In this document: positions 16,833-26,800 of the stretch, in pieces
Position numbering within the stretch: position 1 is the first letter of the stretch
Layout: each line of letters begins with the position of its first letter
NCBI GenBank assembly: GCA_045536135.1
Contig: JAZSNA010000013.1
Coordinates: 1 to 41,900, forward strand
Length of the DNA: 41,900 bases
Source of the DNA: JAZSNA01 sp045536135
GTDB lineage: Bacteria; Pseudomonadota; Alphaproteobacteria; CAAHEQ01; UBA3637
Reading direction: 5' to 3'
The notes under the pieces: generated by a model
Database searches by the model: none
What the model was told of the DNA's origin: nothing
What the model saw: only the letters and a program-made list of their open reading frames with translations
Translations under genes and position numbers: made by a program

Positions 16833-17801
16833 TTAAAACCATTTGATTTTTTTAAGGATGTAAAGTTGGCCGATAATCATAAAGAACATTGCCACAGAAA
16901 CATATAAAAATCCATTTTCATGCGCAAACGGAATTCCTCCGATATTTGCGCCCAACAGACCTGTTAAAAAAGTCATCGGGGTAAAAATAACCATAATAAT
17001 GGACATTAAATACATGGTTTGACTGATGCTGATATTGGTTTTGGAATCCAATTCTTCTTGGGTCACATTCGAATGATCTCGGGCAAAATCCAAATCTTCC
17101 ACGGCCTTTTTTAAATCCAAAGTAATATCCCGAAAACGAATTTGTTCATCTTCACCGATTAGGGGATGAGTGATGTTTTTCAGGCCGGCTGCCACATCTC
17201 GTTGAGGGGCAATATAGCGTCTGAAACCTACGATTTTATGCCGAAGTTGAGCAATCTTATTTCGAATTTCTTTGTTCTTATGTCCATCCAAATCAATAAC
17301 ATCTTCTTCAATTTCGTCGACTTCGTCTGCGATAATGGAAATAGATTCGTTAATTTCGTTTGTCATCTGTTCCATTAAATCAATCGCACAGTCTATTGGC
17401 GTATTCGGACCGATTCCTTTTTTCAAATTTTGATAAACTTTTTTGACAGCACATAATGGACGATGGGATAGAGTCAGTATGCGATTTTTTTCAATCCACA
17501 TATGTAGAGCAATCATATCATCTTCGTCTTGTTTTTTGTTGAAGTTGACGCCCCGCATAACGATTAATAATCCGTTGTCATGGGAAAAATATCTGGGAGA
17601 TGTATCCTCATCAATCAGGTTTTCAACAACCGTTTCATCCAATTTTGATTTCAAAAGCCAATTTTGAACTTCTTCATCCTTATAGTCAACATGTATCCAA
17701 AGTTTTTTATTTTTAAAAAATTTAACTTTTTCCAAGTCAATTTTTTCACCCAAACCGTGACCGTTTAAAATAAAAGCGAATTCAGAAGTTGTGTAAGGCA
17801 T
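16833..17801 (-). CDS. CorA/ZntB family divalent cation transporter
   Basis: The start at 17801 is chosen because AAAGGA sits about 7 bases upstream of it; a longer start at 17810 would leave no spacing. The 322-residue product has a long cytoplasmic domain (to about 260) rich in charged helix, then two membrane helices at the C-terminus. The signature after the first helix reads GANIGGIP, the GxN motif that forms the pore entry of the CorA superfamily; this form and the predicted order are closer to ZntB zinc transporters than to magnesium CorA. The substrate (Mg or Zn) cannot be settled from sequence alone. It converges on tolB with only 2 bases between stops. Confidence 0.9.
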   Translation of the reverse strand: MPYTTSEFAFILNGHGLGEKIDLEKVKFFKNKKLWIHVDYKDEEVQNWLLKSKLDETVVENLIDEDTSPRYFSHDNGLLIVMRGVNFNKKQDEDDMIALHMWIEKNRILTLSHRPLCAVKKVYQNLKKGIGPNTPIDCAIDLMEQMTNEINESISIIADEVDEIEEDVIDLDGHKNKEIRNKIAQLRHKIVGFRRYIAPQRDVAAGLKNITHPLIGEDEQIRFRDITLDLKKAVEDLDFARDHSNVTQEELDSKTNISISQTMYLMSIIMVIFTPMTFLTGLLGANIGGIPFAHENGFLYVSVAMFFMIIGQLYILKKIKWF

Positions 17802-17822
17802 TTTTCCCATCCTTTCGCTTTT

Positions 17823-17851
17823 AAAATACTCATTTTTATTTTAAGAATCAA
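17823..17851 (-). promoter_or_regulatory. Possible promoter of the CorA/ZntB-type gene
   Basis: On the minus strand TTGATT (17846-17851) is followed after 17 bases by TATTTT (17823-17828), in the gap between the ruvC stop and the transporter start. This suggests the transporter can be expressed apart from the ybaB-ruvC operon. Confidence 0.4.
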
Positions 17852-17861
17852 GAAGTTTTAT

Positions 17862-18335
17862 TCATTTTTTGTGAAAAAAAGAACAAGTTAATGCCATAGC
17901 AATTGCATCTGATGTATCTTTGGGAATTTGTGTTGGAAGCGAAGGGAGTAATAAACGGATCATTGTGTCAATTTGATTTTTGGTTGCATGGCCGACGCCG
18001 ACAATCGCTTTTTTAATATGATTAGGCGTGTATTCATCCACGGGGATATTGTGAATTGACGGAACTAAAACCGCCACTCCGCGAGCTTGACCCAATTTTA
18101 AAGTTGATCGGGGATTGACATTAACGAATGTTTCTTCCACAGCACAATAATTGGGGCGGTGTAATGAAATAACTTTGTCCAAAGATTGAAAAATTTCGGC
18201 TAATCGCTCAGGTAAGGTCAATGATGTATTCGGCTCAATAACTCCACCAGCGATAAAAATATTTTGATTGCCTTCCCGATCGATAATTGCCCAACCAGTG
18301 TGGCAAAGACCGGGATCAATGCCCATAAACCTCAT
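17862..18335 (-). CDS. ruvC: Holliday junction resolvase RuvC
   Basis: This 157-residue endonuclease has the RNase H-like fold of the RuvC family. Catalytic acids expected from the E. coli enzyme are visible: Asp7 in GIDPGL, Glu67 in VEETF, and Asp140 and Asp143 in KDTSDAIA. LKLGQARG is the usual conserved helix motif. It cleaves Holliday junctions formed during recombination, normally with RuvAB, which are not in the window. Its start overlaps the yebC stop by 4 bases (ATGA), so the two are translationally coupled. Length is a little under the usual 170. Confidence 0.97.
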   Translation of the reverse strand: MRFMGIDPGLCHTGWAIIDREGNQNIFIAGGVIEPNTSLTLPERLAEIFQSLDKVISLHRPNYCAVEETFVNVNPRSTLKLGQARGVAVLVPSIHNIPVDEYTPNHIKKAIVGVGHATKNQIDTMIRLLLPSLPTQIPKDTSDAIAMALTCSFFHKK

Positions 18336-19081
18336 TGAAGTTTTTCCATAATTTCATCCGGAATGTTTGCATTTGTAATGATGCGTTGAACATCATCATC
18401 TTCGTTTAATGCTGAAATCAAATCCGTTAAAACTTGTGCTTTTTCAATATCAGTCACATCCACCATAACCAACGGTTTATAATCCAGACGGCAAACTTTC
18501 GGATCTCCGAATGTTTTTTCCATACTGTCCCGAACAGAAGCTAAATCGTCCGGCTTACAATAAATTTCATAAGTGTCATCTTCTTGAACTAGATCATCTG
18601 CTCCGGCTTCAACAACGGATTCAAAAACGGTGTCATAGTCGCCGATTGATGACGGATATTCAATATATCCGACTTTTTCAAAGTTAAACATAACAGAGCC
18701 TTCGTTTCCTAATTGACCGCCTTTTTTACCAAAAATTGTTCGCATATTCGGCGCTGTTCTGGCACGGTTATCGGTTAATGTTTCCACAATGACAGATACA
18801 TTCGCCGGTCCAAAACCTTCATAGCGAATTTCTTCATAATTTGTTGTATCTTCGCCCGGAGAACCTTTTTTGATGGCTCGTTCAATATTATCTTTGGGCA
18901 TGTTTTCGGCCCGAGCGGCTAAGATGGCCGTTCTTAAACGTGGATTGCTGGCAGGGTCAGGCAGACCGGATTTGGCGGCAACAGTGATTTCTTTGGCTAA
19001 CTTGGAAAAGATTTTTGCCCGAATTTTATCCTGTGCCCCTTTACGATGCATAATATTTTTAAATTGAGAATGTCCTGCCAT
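18332..19081 (-). CDS. yebC: YebC/PmpR (TACO1) family protein
   Basis: This 249-residue protein has the family's N-terminal signature AGHSQFKNIMHRKGAQD and the three-domain length expected. DNIERAIKKG and IRYEGFGP are further family motifs. Members act as DNA-binding transcription regulators or, in the TACO1 group, promote translation of difficult stretches; which role applies here cannot be read from sequence. A ribosome site AAAGGA lies about 8 bases upstream of the start. It belongs to the recR-ruvC operon. Confidence 0.96.
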   Translation of the reverse strand: MAGHSQFKNIMHRKGAQDKIRAKIFSKLAKEITVAAKSGLPDPASNPRLRTAILAARAENMPKDNIERAIKKGSPGEDTTNYEEIRYEGFGPANVSVIVETLTDNRARTAPNMRTIFGKKGGQLGNEGSVMFNFEKVGYIEYPSSIGDYDTVFESVVEAGADDLVQEDDTYEIYCKPDDLASVRDSMEKTFGDPKVCRLDYKPLVMVDVTDIEKAQVLTDLISALNEDDDVQRIITNANIPDEIMEKLQ

Positions 19082-19085
19082 AATT

Positions 19086-19895
19086 TTATCCTTTCGTATT
19101 TTCTAAATGTTCACCGATTCGAATGGCCTTTATTTTTTGACACATTCCGGTTATATCGTCTGTTTCTATAAAAACGCCACATAATGTAGCCGATTTTTCC
19201 GCTACCGTCAAGGGAATATTTTCTTTTTCTTTTGTAAAACGGTTAATTGCGGCGGGTGGGGTCATTCCGATAACGGACCAATAATCACCACACATTCCCA
19301 AATCCGTGATATATCCGGTTCCTTTGGGCAGTATCATACAGTCCGCAGTCGGTATGTGTGTATGAGTGCCGGCGACTAAGGATACCTGACCGTCAAAATA
19401 AAAACCCAAAGCCATTTTTTCGGAAGTTGCTTCGGCATGAATGTCAACAACGATTGCATTAAAATCTTTTCCAATTTGATAATTTTTTAAAAAATTAGTT
19501 AATGTATTAAAGCAGGGTTCAGAAGAACGCATGAATAAATTACCAATCAGTTGGATGACGCAAATTTTACGCCCATCGGATAATTCTTTGATACAAAAAC
19601 CGTTTCCAATGGTGGAGGGCGGATAGTTCATCGGACGAATGATATCTGATTTTTCCTGTAAAATCGGGAAAATGTCTTTTTTGTCAAAAGAATGGTTGCC
19701 CAAGGTCATAATATCCACACCCATTTCTTTAAATTCTTCATATATTTTAGGGGTTAAACCAAATCCATGGGCTGCGTTTTCGACATTGATAATAATGATG
19801 TCAAGATTTAAATTCGACTTTAACTTTGATATTTCTTTTTTTATGATTTTTCGGCCGGCTTTTCCGACAACATCGCCCAAAAATAGAATTCGCAT
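19086..19895 (-). CDS. ymdB: YmdB family metallophosphoesterase
   Basis: This 269-residue protein starts with MRILFLGDVVGKAGR, carrying the first metal-binding Asp, and has NVENAAHGFG, TLGNHSFD (the GNH motif), VDIHAEATSEK and VAGTHTHIPTAD. These are the metal-ligand blocks of the TIGR00282/YmdB family, which hydrolyse cyclic nucleotides and related phosphodiesters in vitro. The biological role in alphaproteobacteria is not established. The start codon overlaps the zapA stop by one base (TAATG). The neighbourhood zapA-ymdB-yebC-ruvC, sometimes with a gene between zapA and ymdB, is familiar from alphaproteobacterial genomes. Confidence 0.94.
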   Translation of the reverse strand: MRILFLGDVVGKAGRKIIKKEISKLKSNLNLDIIIINVENAAHGFGLTPKIYEEFKEMGVDIMTLGNHSFDKKDIFPILQEKSDIIRPMNYPPSTIGNGFCIKELSDGRKICVIQLIGNLFMRSSEPCFNTLTNFLKNYQIGKDFNAIVVDIHAEATSEKMALGFYFDGQVSLVAGTHTHIPTADCMILPKGTGYITDLGMCGDYWSVIGMTPPAAINRFTKEKENIPLTVAEKSATLCGVFIETDDITGMCQKIKAIRIGEHLENTKG

Positions 19896-20212
19896 TATTC
19901 GTCCTGTATTGTATCGGCAATCAAATTAATTTGTCGTGTTATTTCATCAATCGTTCGAATTAAATCGGTTGGAATTTTTTCTTCCGCCGAATCTTGATTC
20001 GCCAGTTTTTGTTTCAGATTATATAATTCTTGAGCCGTTAATATATTGACCATAGCTAACAAATGACCTTCGGGAACAAAACCGATGGTTTTATTCAGGT
20101 TTGTTGCTTTTTGATCCAGCTCTTTTGCTAATTCAAGAATATGAGCCTCTTGCCCATCCGAACACGATATTTTATAGGGATGTCCTGCAATTTGAAAGGA
20201 TATAATTGCCAT
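19895..20212 (-). CDS. zapA: Cell division protein ZapA
   Basis: This 105-residue protein has the ZapA N-terminal beta region (ISFQIAGHPYKISC), followed by HILELAKELDQKA and a long helix (about 45-105) suited to the family's antiparallel coiled-coil tetramer. ZapA bundles FtsZ filaments at the division site. It is coupled to its neighbours on both sides by one-base stop-start overlaps (TAATG). The pairing with a small coiled-coil gene just upstream is the usual alphaproteobacterial arrangement. Confidence 0.92.
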   Translation of the reverse strand: MAIISFQIAGHPYKISCSDGQEAHILELAKELDQKATNLNKTIGFVPEGHLLAMVNILTAQELYNLKQKLANQDSAEEKIPTDLIRTIDEITRQINLIADTIQDE

Positions 20213-20403
20213 TATTTTTCTCCTTTCTTAAAAGAAGATAAAGCCATATCAATTCGTCCATATGCACTGGATATAACGGTTTTTAATTCGTTAATTCGGC
20301 TTTGATTTTTTTGATTTTTATTCTGTAAAGAATTAACCTTTTCGGACAAGCGATTTAATGCGATTTTTAAGTTATCCAAAGATTGTGTCAAATTATCATT
20401 CAT
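20212..20403 (-). CDS. Small DUF4164-like coiled-coil protein
   Basis: The start at 20403 is set by GAGGAG a few bases upstream; a longer frame to 20562 runs inside recR and lacks a ribosome site. The 63-residue product is one long helix with heptad-like spacing (NLKIALNRLSEKVNSLQ) and a charged tail ending in KKGEK. Small proteins of this kind, DUF4164, are found next to zapA in alphaproteobacteria; the function is unknown but a role with ZapA in division is plausible. It lies one base from the recR stop and overlaps the zapA start. Confidence 0.8.
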   Translation of the reverse strand: MNDNLTQSLDNLKIALNRLSEKVNSLQNKNQKNQSRINELKTVISSAYGRIDMALSSFKKGEK

Positions 20404-20404
20404 T

Positions 20405-20995
20405 TTATACTCCTCGCCGACTCTTGAATGCGGCTCCGATTGTTCCGTCATCCAGATAATCAAGTTCTCCACCCATTGGAATACCATGAGAAAGATAAGT
20501 AATTGTCGCACCTTTTTCAGACAGAATGTCGGACAGATAGTGTGCTGTTGTCTGACCGTCAACCGTTGCCGGTAGAGCTAATATGATTTCCGAAATTTTG
20601 CCGTTATTAATACGATCAAGTAAGGTTGATATATTCAACTCATCCGGTCCAATTCCGTCCAAGGGCGATAATACCCCCCCCAAGACATGATATTTCCCGT
20701 TGAATATTTGACATCTTTCCAATGCCCAAACATCGGATATATCCGAAACAATACAAATCAAATCTGTCCGTCGTGAGGTATCCGCACAGATATGACAGGG
20801 GGAAGAAGTATCTATATTGCCGCAAATCGGACAGACCGTTGTGTTTTCGATGACATCCGTCAAAGTATTTTTAAGGGGTATCATTAACCCTTCTTTTTTC
20901 TTTAAAAGATGCAAAACCGCACGGCGAGCCGAACGGGGGCCAAGTGCCGGCAGGTCTGAAAAATACTTAATTAGAATATCAATCGAATCAGACAT
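20405..20995 (-). CDS. recR: Recombination protein RecR
   Basis: This 196-residue protein shows the full RecR layout: helix-hairpin-helix region LPALGPRSARRAVLHLL, a Cys4 zinc finger (CPICGN and CHIC), and the Toprim domain with VVSDISDVWALE, YHVLGGVLSPLDGIGPDEL and VDGQTTAHYL. GIPMGGELDYLDDGTIGAAF marks the C-terminus. With RecO and RecF it helps load RecA on gapped DNA. It follows ybaB as in most bacteria, but dnaX, usually just upstream, is absent here. Confidence 0.97.
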   Translation of the reverse strand: MSDSIDILIKYFSDLPALGPRSARRAVLHLLKKKEGLMIPLKNTLTDVIENTTVCPICGNIDTSSPCHICADTSRRTDLICIVSDISDVWALERCQIFNGKYHVLGGVLSPLDGIGPDELNISTLLDRINNGKISEIILALPATVDGQTTAHYLSDILSEKGATITYLSHGIPMGGELDYLDDGTIGAAFKSRRGV

Positions 20996-21008
20996 TTATT
21001 TCTCTTAA

Positions 21009-21335
21009 TTAAAACGGTAATTTAAAGTTTTCTGGAAGATTGAGTTCTTTTTTGATGGATGAAAAAGCTTCGTCCGTCGCCATATCGACTTTTGTTTTGG
21101 CATCATTAAATGCAACGACCAATAAGTCTTGTAAAGTTTCAATATCATCTAAAACACTGGGGTCAATTTTAACGGATTGAGCAATGAATTTGCCGGTTAA
21201 GCTGACAGATACGGCATTTCCGCCGGCTGTTCCGACGAAAATACGATCGGCCATTTGATCGTTAATGGCGTTCATCTTGTTTTGAACTTCTTGAGCTTTT
21301 TTTATCATACCCATCATGTTCATCATATTTTTCAT
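21009..21335 (-). CDS. ybaB: YbaB/EbfC family nucleoid-associated protein
   Basis: This 108-residue protein has the family pattern: an N-terminal Met/Lys-rich helix (MGMIKKAQEVQNKMN), then the beta hairpin VGTAGGNAVSVSLTGKF and DIETLQDLLVVAFNDAKTKV. Members bind DNA as dimers. AAAGGA precedes the ATG by about 8 bases. It is the first gene of the minus-strand operon that runs to ruvC, and a promoter is visible upstream. Confidence 0.95.
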   Translation of the reverse strand: MKNMMNMMGMIKKAQEVQNKMNAINDQMADRIFVGTAGGNAVSVSLTGKFIAQSVKIDPSVLDDIETLQDLLVVAFNDAKTKVDMATDEAFSSIKKELNLPENFKLPF

Positions 21336-21380
21336 AATTATATCCTTTCTTTTTTACTTTTTAATTGATATGTCAGGCTT

Positions 21381-21409
21381 ATTGTATTTATTTTTTTGAA
21401 AAATAACAA
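21381..21409 (-). promoter_or_regulatory. Promoter of the ybaB-recR-ruvC operon
   Basis: On the minus strand TTGTTA (21404-21409) and TACAAT (21381-21386) are separated by 17 bases and lie about 45 bases before the ybaB start. It is divergent from the candidate promoter of the heptose kinase gene. Confidence 0.5.
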
Positions 21410-21417
21410 GAAAAATC

Positions 21418-21446
21418 TTGCAAAGTATGATTTTTTTTTATATCCT
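21418..21446 (+). promoter_or_regulatory. Promoter of the heptose kinase gene
   Basis: TTGCAA (21418-21423) and TATCCT (21441-21446) are separated by 17 bases and followed by a GAGGGAGAG ribosome site. The candidate -10 lies about 20 bases before the ATG at 21468, so the untranslated leader would be short. Confidence 0.4.
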
Positions 21447-21467
21447 TTGATAAAAGAGGGAGAGTAT

Positions 21468-22451
21468 ATGATGCAAAAGTTAGTTGATTACATTAAGAAA
21501 TTCAAAAAGACTCGGATTTTATGTATCGGGGATATTATGTTTGATGAATTCGTTTATGGTGTGGTTAATCGGATATCTCCGGAAGCACCTGTACCTCTTT
21601 TGAAAGTCGAAAGCCAAATTCAAATGTTGGGTGGAAGCGGAAATGTTGTTAATAATTTAAAGTCTTTGGGGGCAGAAGTTGATTTTTTGGGGATTGTTGG
21701 AAATGACGGGGTCGGTAAGGTGGTCGAAGCCTGTTTAGGCGATTCGGCTCATTTGTTAAAGAAAAAAGGCTATATGACAACCATTAAGACACGATATATT
21801 GCCGGAACACATCATGTTTTGCGGGTTGATAATGAAGTTCCATTGCTTTGGGATGACGAGTTAATCGAACATTTTTGTAAAAAAGTTGAGGCTCTTGTTC
21901 CAAAAGCTGATGTTATCTTAATGTCGGATTATAAAAAAGGTGTTCTGACTTATGATATTTGTCAATTTGTCATCAAAATAGCTCATAAACATAAAAAAAG
22001 AGTTTTGGTTGATCCAAAAGGAAATGATTATATGAAATATAATGGGGCCTATTTGATTAAGCCGAATTTAAAAGAATTTTTTGAAGCAGTTAATCAGGAA
22101 ATGCTGATTGGAAAGCCAAATTATAAAACTATTCAAGAAACTGCGTTAAAATTAATTCAACGTTTAAATGTTGAAAATATGATTATTACTTTAAGTGAAT
22201 ATGGAATGATGCTTGTTCATGAGGGAATGAATTCCTATGTTCATATTCCGACAAATGCCAAAGAAGTTTTTGATGTTTCCGGTGCCGGTGATACTTGTAT
22301 GGCGACTTTGGGTTTGGCTTTAAGTGTCGGCGCTTCGCTTGAAGAGGCGATGATATTGGCCAATTTAGCCGCGGGTATTGTTGTCGGAAAGTTGGGAACG
22401 GCTTGTGTCCGTGGGGAAGAATTAATCAAGGTTGTTGAAAATCAAAAATAA
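21468..22451 (+). CDS. rfaE1: D-glycero-beta-D-manno-heptose-7-phosphate kinase
   Basis: The ATG at 21468 is chosen for its strong GAGGGAGAG ribosome site; an in-frame start at 21396 would read through promoter-like AT-rich DNA. The 327-residue product is a PfkB/ribokinase-fold kinase of the RfaE/HldE domain I type: GDIMFDEFVYG, RISPEAPVPLL, LGGSGNVVNNL, the ATP-side VDPKGNDY and KPNLKEF, and the catalytic DVSGAGDTCMA block near the C-terminus. It phosphorylates heptose-7-phosphate at C1 in ADP-heptose synthesis for lipopolysaccharide. No nucleotidyltransferase domain is fused, so a separate rfaE2 is expected elsewhere. It implies an LPS with heptose. Confidence 0.92.
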   Translation: MMQKLVDYIKKFKKTRILCIGDIMFDEFVYGVVNRISPEAPVPLLKVESQIQMLGGSGNVVNNLKSLGAEVDFLGIVGNDGVGKVVEACLGDSAHLLKKKGYMTTIKTRYIAGTHHVLRVDNEVPLLWDDELIEHFCKKVEALVPKADVILMSDYKKGVLTYDICQFVIKIAHKHKKRVLVDPKGNDYMKYNGAYLIKPNLKEFFEAVNQEMLIGKPNYKTIQETALKLIQRLNVENMIITLSEYGMMLVHEGMNSYVHIPTNAKEVFDVSGAGDTCMATLGLALSVGASLEEAMILANLAAGIVVGKLGTACVRGEELIKVVENQK

Positions 22452-22463
22452 GAGGGAATGAAA

Positions 22464-23495
22464 ATGAAAAAATATGGATTGATTTTATTATCTTTTCTTT
22501 TGATGACAAATGTTCATGCTGATTATGAGAGTAGTATGGAGGCTATTAGAAGCGGTGATTATTTAAAAGCGATACAGGAATTAACGGATTTGGTTGAAGC
22601 CGAAAATCCAAAGGCTTTATATTTGATGGGATATATTTATTACAACGGAACCGGATTGTTGAAAAATGATCAAACGGCTTATCAATACTTTCAACGGGCA
22701 GCTGATTTGGATGATGCCGGTGGATTAAGTTATATCGGTTATTTTTATGACAAAGGAATTGTGGTGGAATCTAATCCTAAAAAAGCGATTGAATATTATG
22801 AACGGGCTGTTGAGTATGGGGATAATACGGCGATGGTTAATTTGGGGGTTATGTATGCTTTGGGGCGTGGTGTCGAACAAAATTATGATAAAGCCTTTGA
22901 GCTTTTATCAAAAGCGGATACAAACGAATCGGATATTGCATCGCTTTATTTGGGGCATATGTATAACAACGGACAGGGGGTTATTAAGGATCAGAAGAAA
23001 GCTGTAGAATATTATCAAAAATCCGCATCAGCCGGAAATTTGGATGCTCATCAGATGCTGGGTTATCTGTATCACTTCGGAAAAGGTGTTGCTAAAAATT
23101 ATGATACGGCTATTCGTTATTATTTGGTGCCGGCAGAACAAAAACGACCGGAAGCACAATATAATTTGGCCAGTGTATATATTGATCGGGGACAAAAGGG
23201 GGATCGAGAATTGGCTCATGCCTGGTTAACAAAAGCGATTGATTTAGGGTTCGAACAGGCCGGTCCGGCTCGGGATGAGCTGGAAAAAGTTATGTCGCTT
23301 AGGGAAATTACTTCTGCCAAAGCGAAGGTGTCAACATTAATCGAGGCTGAAAAAAAGGTTGAACCGGTTCAAGAAAGTTCAACAATGAATATGGTTTATT
23401 CTGATATTCCCACATCTAAGACAGTGGGAACAGTGGGACAAAGTCAGTCCAAATCGACCAGAGAAACGGTTTCAAGAAAAAGACGGAGAAGATAA
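22464..23495 (+). CDS. Secreted SEL1-repeat protein
   Basis: Two close ATGs exist (22458, 22464); the second has AGAGGG at a proper distance. The 343-residue product has a signal peptide ending near VHA|D and about six SEL1-type repeats of 36 residues, seen as LMGYIYYNGTG, YIGYFYDKGI, NLGVMYALGRGV, YLGHMYNNGQGV and MLGYLYHFGKGV. The C-terminal 70 residues are low complexity and basic. SEL1 proteins act as periplasmic scaffolds for protein-protein contacts; the partner is unknown. Its stop touches the next start. Confidence 0.9.
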   Translation: MKKYGLILLSFLLMTNVHADYESSMEAIRSGDYLKAIQELTDLVEAENPKALYLMGYIYYNGTGLLKNDQTAYQYFQRAADLDDAGGLSYIGYFYDKGIVVESNPKKAIEYYERAVEYGDNTAMVNLGVMYALGRGVEQNYDKAFELLSKADTNESDIASLYLGHMYNNGQGVIKDQKKAVEYYQKSASAGNLDAHQMLGYLYHFGKGVAKNYDTAIRYYLVPAEQKRPEAQYNLASVYIDRGQKGDRELAHAWLTKAIDLGFEQAGPARDELEKVMSLREITSAKAKVSTLIEAEKKVEPVQESSTMNMVYSDIPTSKTVGTVGQSQSKSTRETVSRKRRRR

Positions 23496-23803
23496 TGAAA
23501 AATATTTTTAAAAAATTTTATATTAATTTAAATGATATTATTGCCTTGGTTTTAACATTGTTTTTAGTTCTTTACTTTTCTCAAGTGGAACGTTTGATTG
23601 ATGTTTTAATGAATTATTTATTTTATTTGGTTTTGTTTGCTATATTTTTATTGATATCCGGTTGGTTTTGGTTTATGTTCAGAAAAAATGATGTTTCATT
23701 ATTAAAATTCATCAGAAGGTTGATTGCCAACTATTGTTATACCGTTTTTATGGTTTATTGTTTTTTAGGAAGTTATTTTTTAGTATTGTCTTTTATTAGT
23801 TAA
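23495..23803 (+). CDS. Small membrane protein, unknown
   Basis: This 102-residue hydrophobic protein has three probable membrane segments (about 12-28, 37-58 and 77-100) and a basic N-terminus. Its start overlaps the stop of the SEL1 gene by one base (TAATG), and ileS follows after 11 bases, so the gene is part of the operon and is likely real. I recognise no family. Confidence 0.7.
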   Translation: MKNIFKKFYINLNDIIALVLTLFLVLYFSQVERLIDVLMNYLFYLVLFAIFLLISGWFWFMFRKNDVSLLKFIRRLIANYCYTVFMVYCFLGSYFLVLSFIS

Positions 23804-23814
23804 GTGAGGAAATT

Positions 23815-26800
23815 ATGACAAAGTATTATCCAGATTTGAATGCAAAGATCAATTTTCCGGAAATGGAAGAAGAAATTTTAAAATTTTGGGATCAAGAAGA
23901 AATTTTTCAAAAATCTGTTTCTCAAAGAGAAGATGCAGAAGAATTTGTATTTTATGACGGCCCTCCGTTTGCTAACGGACAACCGCATTACGGTCATATT
24001 ATGATTTCCTATGTTAAGGACACAGTGGCCAGATATCAAACAATGGTTGGTAAAAAAGTTGATAGACGTTTAGGTTGGGATTGCCACGGATTGCCGGCGG
24101 AAATGGCTGCTGAAAAAGCATTGAATGTTTCCGGACATAAAGCCATTGAAGAGTACGGTATTGCTAAATTTAATGACTTTTGTCGGAGTGATGTTTTAAA
24201 ATATACGGGTATTTTTAAAGATACTTTCCATCGAATCGGTCGTTGGGTGGATATGGAAAATGATTATCGGACGATGGATTTGTCTTTTATGGAGTCCGTT
24301 ATTCATAATTTTAAAGAGCTTTATGATAAGGGATTGGTTTATGAAGATTTTCGTGTCCAACCGTATTCTTGGGCGGCTCAAACTCCGGTTTCAAACTTTG
24401 AAGTTAATCAGGGGTATAAGGATAAAACAGATACCGCAATAACCGTCTTGTTTAAGTTGGAAAATGGTCGTCATTTACTGGTGTGGACAACAACGCCTTG
24501 GACTTTGCCTTCCAATTTGATGATTGCTGTCGGGGCGGATATAGATTATTCAATTATGCGGGAAGGAAATGAAGAATATATCTTGGCTTCGGCATTGAAG
24601 GGGAAATATAAACAACAATTACAAAATGCAACGGAAGTCGGTGTCATCAAAGGACATGATTTAATCGGACTTTCGTATGAACCGATGTTCCCTTATTTTA
24701 AATCATTAAAAGAAAAGGGCGCATTTAAAGTATTATCAGGGAATTTTGTTTCAACGGAAGATGGAACGGGAATTGTTCATATTGCTCCGGGGTTCGGTCA
24801 AGATGACTTTGAGGTTTGTCGGCAACATGATCCCGAATTCCCGATTGTTTGCCCCGTAGATGAGGCCGGCTGTTTTACCGCCGAAGTTTCGGATTATGTC
24901 GGAATGCAGGTTTTTGAAACCAATGAGCCGATTTTGGTTTGGTTAAAAGAAAATCAGAAGTTGGTAAAAAAAGAACAATATACACACTCTTATCCGTTCT
25001 GTTGGCGGACAGATACGCCCTTGATTTACAAAGCAATGAGCGGTTGGTTCGTTAAAGTTTCTACCTTTAATGACGATATGGTTCGTTTAAATGAGGAAAT
25101 CAGATGGATACCCGATCATTTAAAACACGGTCGTTTCGGAAAATGGTTGGAAGGGGCTCGTGATTGGTCTATTTCCAGAAATCGGTTTTGGGGAACTCCG
25201 TTGCCGGTTTGGAAATCGGATAATCCTCAATACCCCAGAATTGATGTTTTCGGTTCAGTGCAAGAGATTAAGGAAAAAACCGGTTATGATGTGACGGATT
25301 TGCATCGCCCGATGATTGATGATGTCATTTACCCGAATCCGGATGATCCGACAGGACAGACAATGATGAAACGGGTCACCGATGTCTTTGATTGTTGGTT
25401 CGAATCGGGATCTATGCCGTATGCACAAGTGCATTATCCGTTTGAAAATAAAGAATGGTTTGATTCTCATTATCCGGCTGATTTTATTGTCGAAGCATTG
25501 GATCAGACACGGGGGTGGTTCTATACTTTACATGTTTTGGGAACGGCCTTGAAAAATAAACCGGCTTTCAGAACTTGTCTTTGCACCGGATTGATTATGG
25601 CCGAAGATGGACAAAAATTATCTAAACGGTTGAAAAATTATCCGGATCCTTATGTCATTTTGGATAGTTTAGGATCAGATGCATTGCGTTATTGGTTGTT
25701 AGCCAGTCCGATTGTTCGGGGTGGAACTTTGAATGTGGATGCCAAAGGCGTTGAAATTTCAAAAGCATCTAGACGGGCTTTAATTCCGCTTTGGAATGCA
25801 TTCTATTTCTTCTGTTTATATGCAAATGCCGAAGGGGTTCAAGCACAACTTATCAATCATTCAGATGATGTTTTGGATACATATATTTTATCAAAATTAA
25901 AAGATGTGGTTCAAAAAATCAAAAAACAAATGGATGGATATGATTTACCGGGGGCTTGTGCCGATACAGCCGATTTCTTGGAGATATTAAATAACTGGTA
26001 TATTCGTCGTTCTCGGGCCAGATTCTGGGATGGAACGGATAAAAACGCTTTCAATACTTTATATACGGTTTTGGTTGTTATGTCCGAAGCAATCGCTCCG
26101 ATTTTACCGTTTTTGACGGAATATATTTATAAAGCCTTGACCGGTAAAGTATCCGTTCATTTACAAGATTTCCCAAATGTTGAATATTTGCCGGATAATG
26201 CGGATTTAATTAAACAAATGGATTTAATTCGGATGATTTGTTCTACGGCAAAATCCATTCGTGAAAATTATAAGTTGCGGAATCGGTTGCCTTTACGCTT
26301 GATGACTTTGGCCGGCGTTGATATGAAGGACTTAATTCAATACGAAGAACTGTTAAAAGACGAAGTTAATGTCAAAGAAGTTAAAATATTGGATAATGTC
26401 GAAGAGCTTGGTAATAAATTCTTATACTTAAAGACGCCTTTAATCGGAAAAAGATTGGGGGCTTTCATGGGACAGATTATGGCGTGTTCCAAAAACGGCC
26501 AATGGACTTTATCCGAAGATGGAACTTTATCCATTGCCGGTCAAGTCTTGTTGCCGGAAGAATTCGAGCTTCGATTGGTTTTGAAGGAGGGCGTGGACGG
26601 ATTGGCTTTGCCGGATAATACCGGTATTGTTCAATTGGATACGATGGTTTATCCTGAATTGGAACAAGAAGGCGTGGCCAGAGATTTTGTTCGCTTAGTT
26701 CAACAACTTCGGAAAGATAATGATTTCGATGTTTCCGATAGAATTGAGGTGTCTTATGTTGCGTCAACCGATTTGATTAAACAATCTTTGAAACAGTATC

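Noticed and set aside
20404..20562. Longer start of the small DUF4164-like gene
   Set aside because: It lies within recR in another frame and has no ribosome site; GAGGAG supports the start at 20403.
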